Positions 63,729 through 64,000 of a stretch of 64,000 nt of DNA are shown piece after piece. The DNA is from Neorhizobium alkalisoli. Lineage in GTDB: Bacteria; Pseudomonadota; Alphaproteobacteria; Rhizobiales; Rhizobiaceae. The stretch spans positions 310,001 through 374,000 of the forward strand of contig NZ_PVBN01000006.1 in the NCBI RefSeq assembly GCF_002968635.1, given 5' to 3'. A program made the translations under genes and the position numbers. The first letter of the stretch is position 1. The number at the start of each line of letters is the position of its first letter. The notes under the pieces were generated by a model. The model did not search any database. It saw only the letters and a list, made by a program, of their open reading frames with translations, and had not been told where the DNA came from.

Positions 63729-64000
63729 CGCCGTGCACTAATGCCAGCTTTTCGGGTGGTGCAGGTGTCAGTCGAACGTCCGAGATGACGGCGCAAAGCT
63801 GCCCTTCATTGCGTTTACCGAAGTGTGCCATGCGACAGTCACCGCTTAGATGTGCTTCCCACCGAATATACCCCGCCTGAGGTCGCTTGCATGACAATGG
63901 TGCCTCCCCAGCCCGTCCCGTAAATCTCTTTTGTAAGTTCGTATAACTTGAAGACGGATTTTGCACTGGGGGAAGCAAGGACGGTTACCGGGCCGCCAGG
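63729..64000. other. Window end with repeat copy B
   Basis: About 270 bp with the dispersed repeat at 63745-63803 and no recognised gene. A minus-strand frame (63718-63978) has no support beyond being open. Confidence 0.4.
63745..63803 (+). repeat. Dispersed repeat, copy B
   Basis: About 59 bp matching copy A (57871-57929) in the same direction, best in AGTCGAACG-N-CCGA and GGCGCAAAGCTGCC. About 5.9 kb separates the copies. Confidence 0.72.

Noticed and set aside
50526..64000. Second attachment site copying the tRNA-Arg 3' end
   Set aside because: Looked for the T-arm/acceptor sequence downstream and found none in the window.
1..64000. CRISPR arrays, insertion sequences, rRNA operons, replication origin
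   Set aside because: No regularly spaced repeats, transposase, integrase, rRNA or repABC/DnaA-box cluster was recognised.

Overview
The window looks like chromosomal DNA of a Rhizobiaceae alphaproteobacterium of the Rhizobium/Agrobacterium type. The coding strand is G+C-rich with long antisense open frames. The bdhA-xdhA-xdhB gene order, the periplasmic-side cytochrome-c urate oxidase PuuD, ROK-controlled xylose transport and several TTG/GTG starts all fit this group. Genus and species are inferred, not shown.

Layout. 0-4.1 kb: a partial D-Ala-D-Ala carboxypeptidase, glycerol kinase, and a chemoreceptor ending in NWEEF. 4.4-16.2 kb and 20.9-23.9 kb: a purine catabolism region. It holds bdhA-xdhA-xdhB-GNAT-xdhC, two LysR regulators, puuD-guaD, and on the opposite strand puuE-uraD-allA-uraH. 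Together these cover guanine to xanthine to urate to 5-hydroxyisourate to OHCU to allantoin, plus ureidoglycolate cleavage. A MntA/HepT toxin-antitoxin pair sits inside the second block. Between the halves lie a lone flagellin, L-lactate dehydrogenase, an SNase-like protein, YefM/YoeB and a phosphoesterase. 24-30.8 kb: AzlCD with an AraC regulator, a DUF1045 protein, a split MnmC pair (FAD oxidase and mnmD, with start codons overlapping head to head), and a LysR/EamA divergon. 30.8-32.1 kb: a gene-poor stretch rich in hairpins. 32.1-50.4 kb: a soluble hybrid histidine kinase with five PAS domains, rhlE, an SDR, an EamA transporter, the ATP-grasp/alpha-E/transglutaminase peptide-modification operon, a PIN toxin-antitoxin pair, and the xylose cassette xylR/xylFHG.

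50.5 kb to the end looks accessory. It starts at tRNA-Arg(CCG) and then holds a frameshifted ABC exporter. Next is a compact anti-phage CBASS operon: HNH-SAVED effector Cap5, a CD-NTase, and an E2-like protein with a SEC-C tail. A divergent XRE/ImmA regulator pair faces it across two identical-architecture inverted repeats. A LysR-headed cassette for a Tat-exported molybdenum hydroxylase follows, with an iron-sulfur subunit, a cytochrome c and a second XdhC-type maturation factor. Two related copies of a short dispersed repeat flank that last cassette. No integrase, IS element or CRISPR array was seen.

The best candidate for a less-described system is the CBASS locus together with its XRE/ImmA pair and paired operators. 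The SEC-C extension on the stand-alone E2 is the most unusual part.
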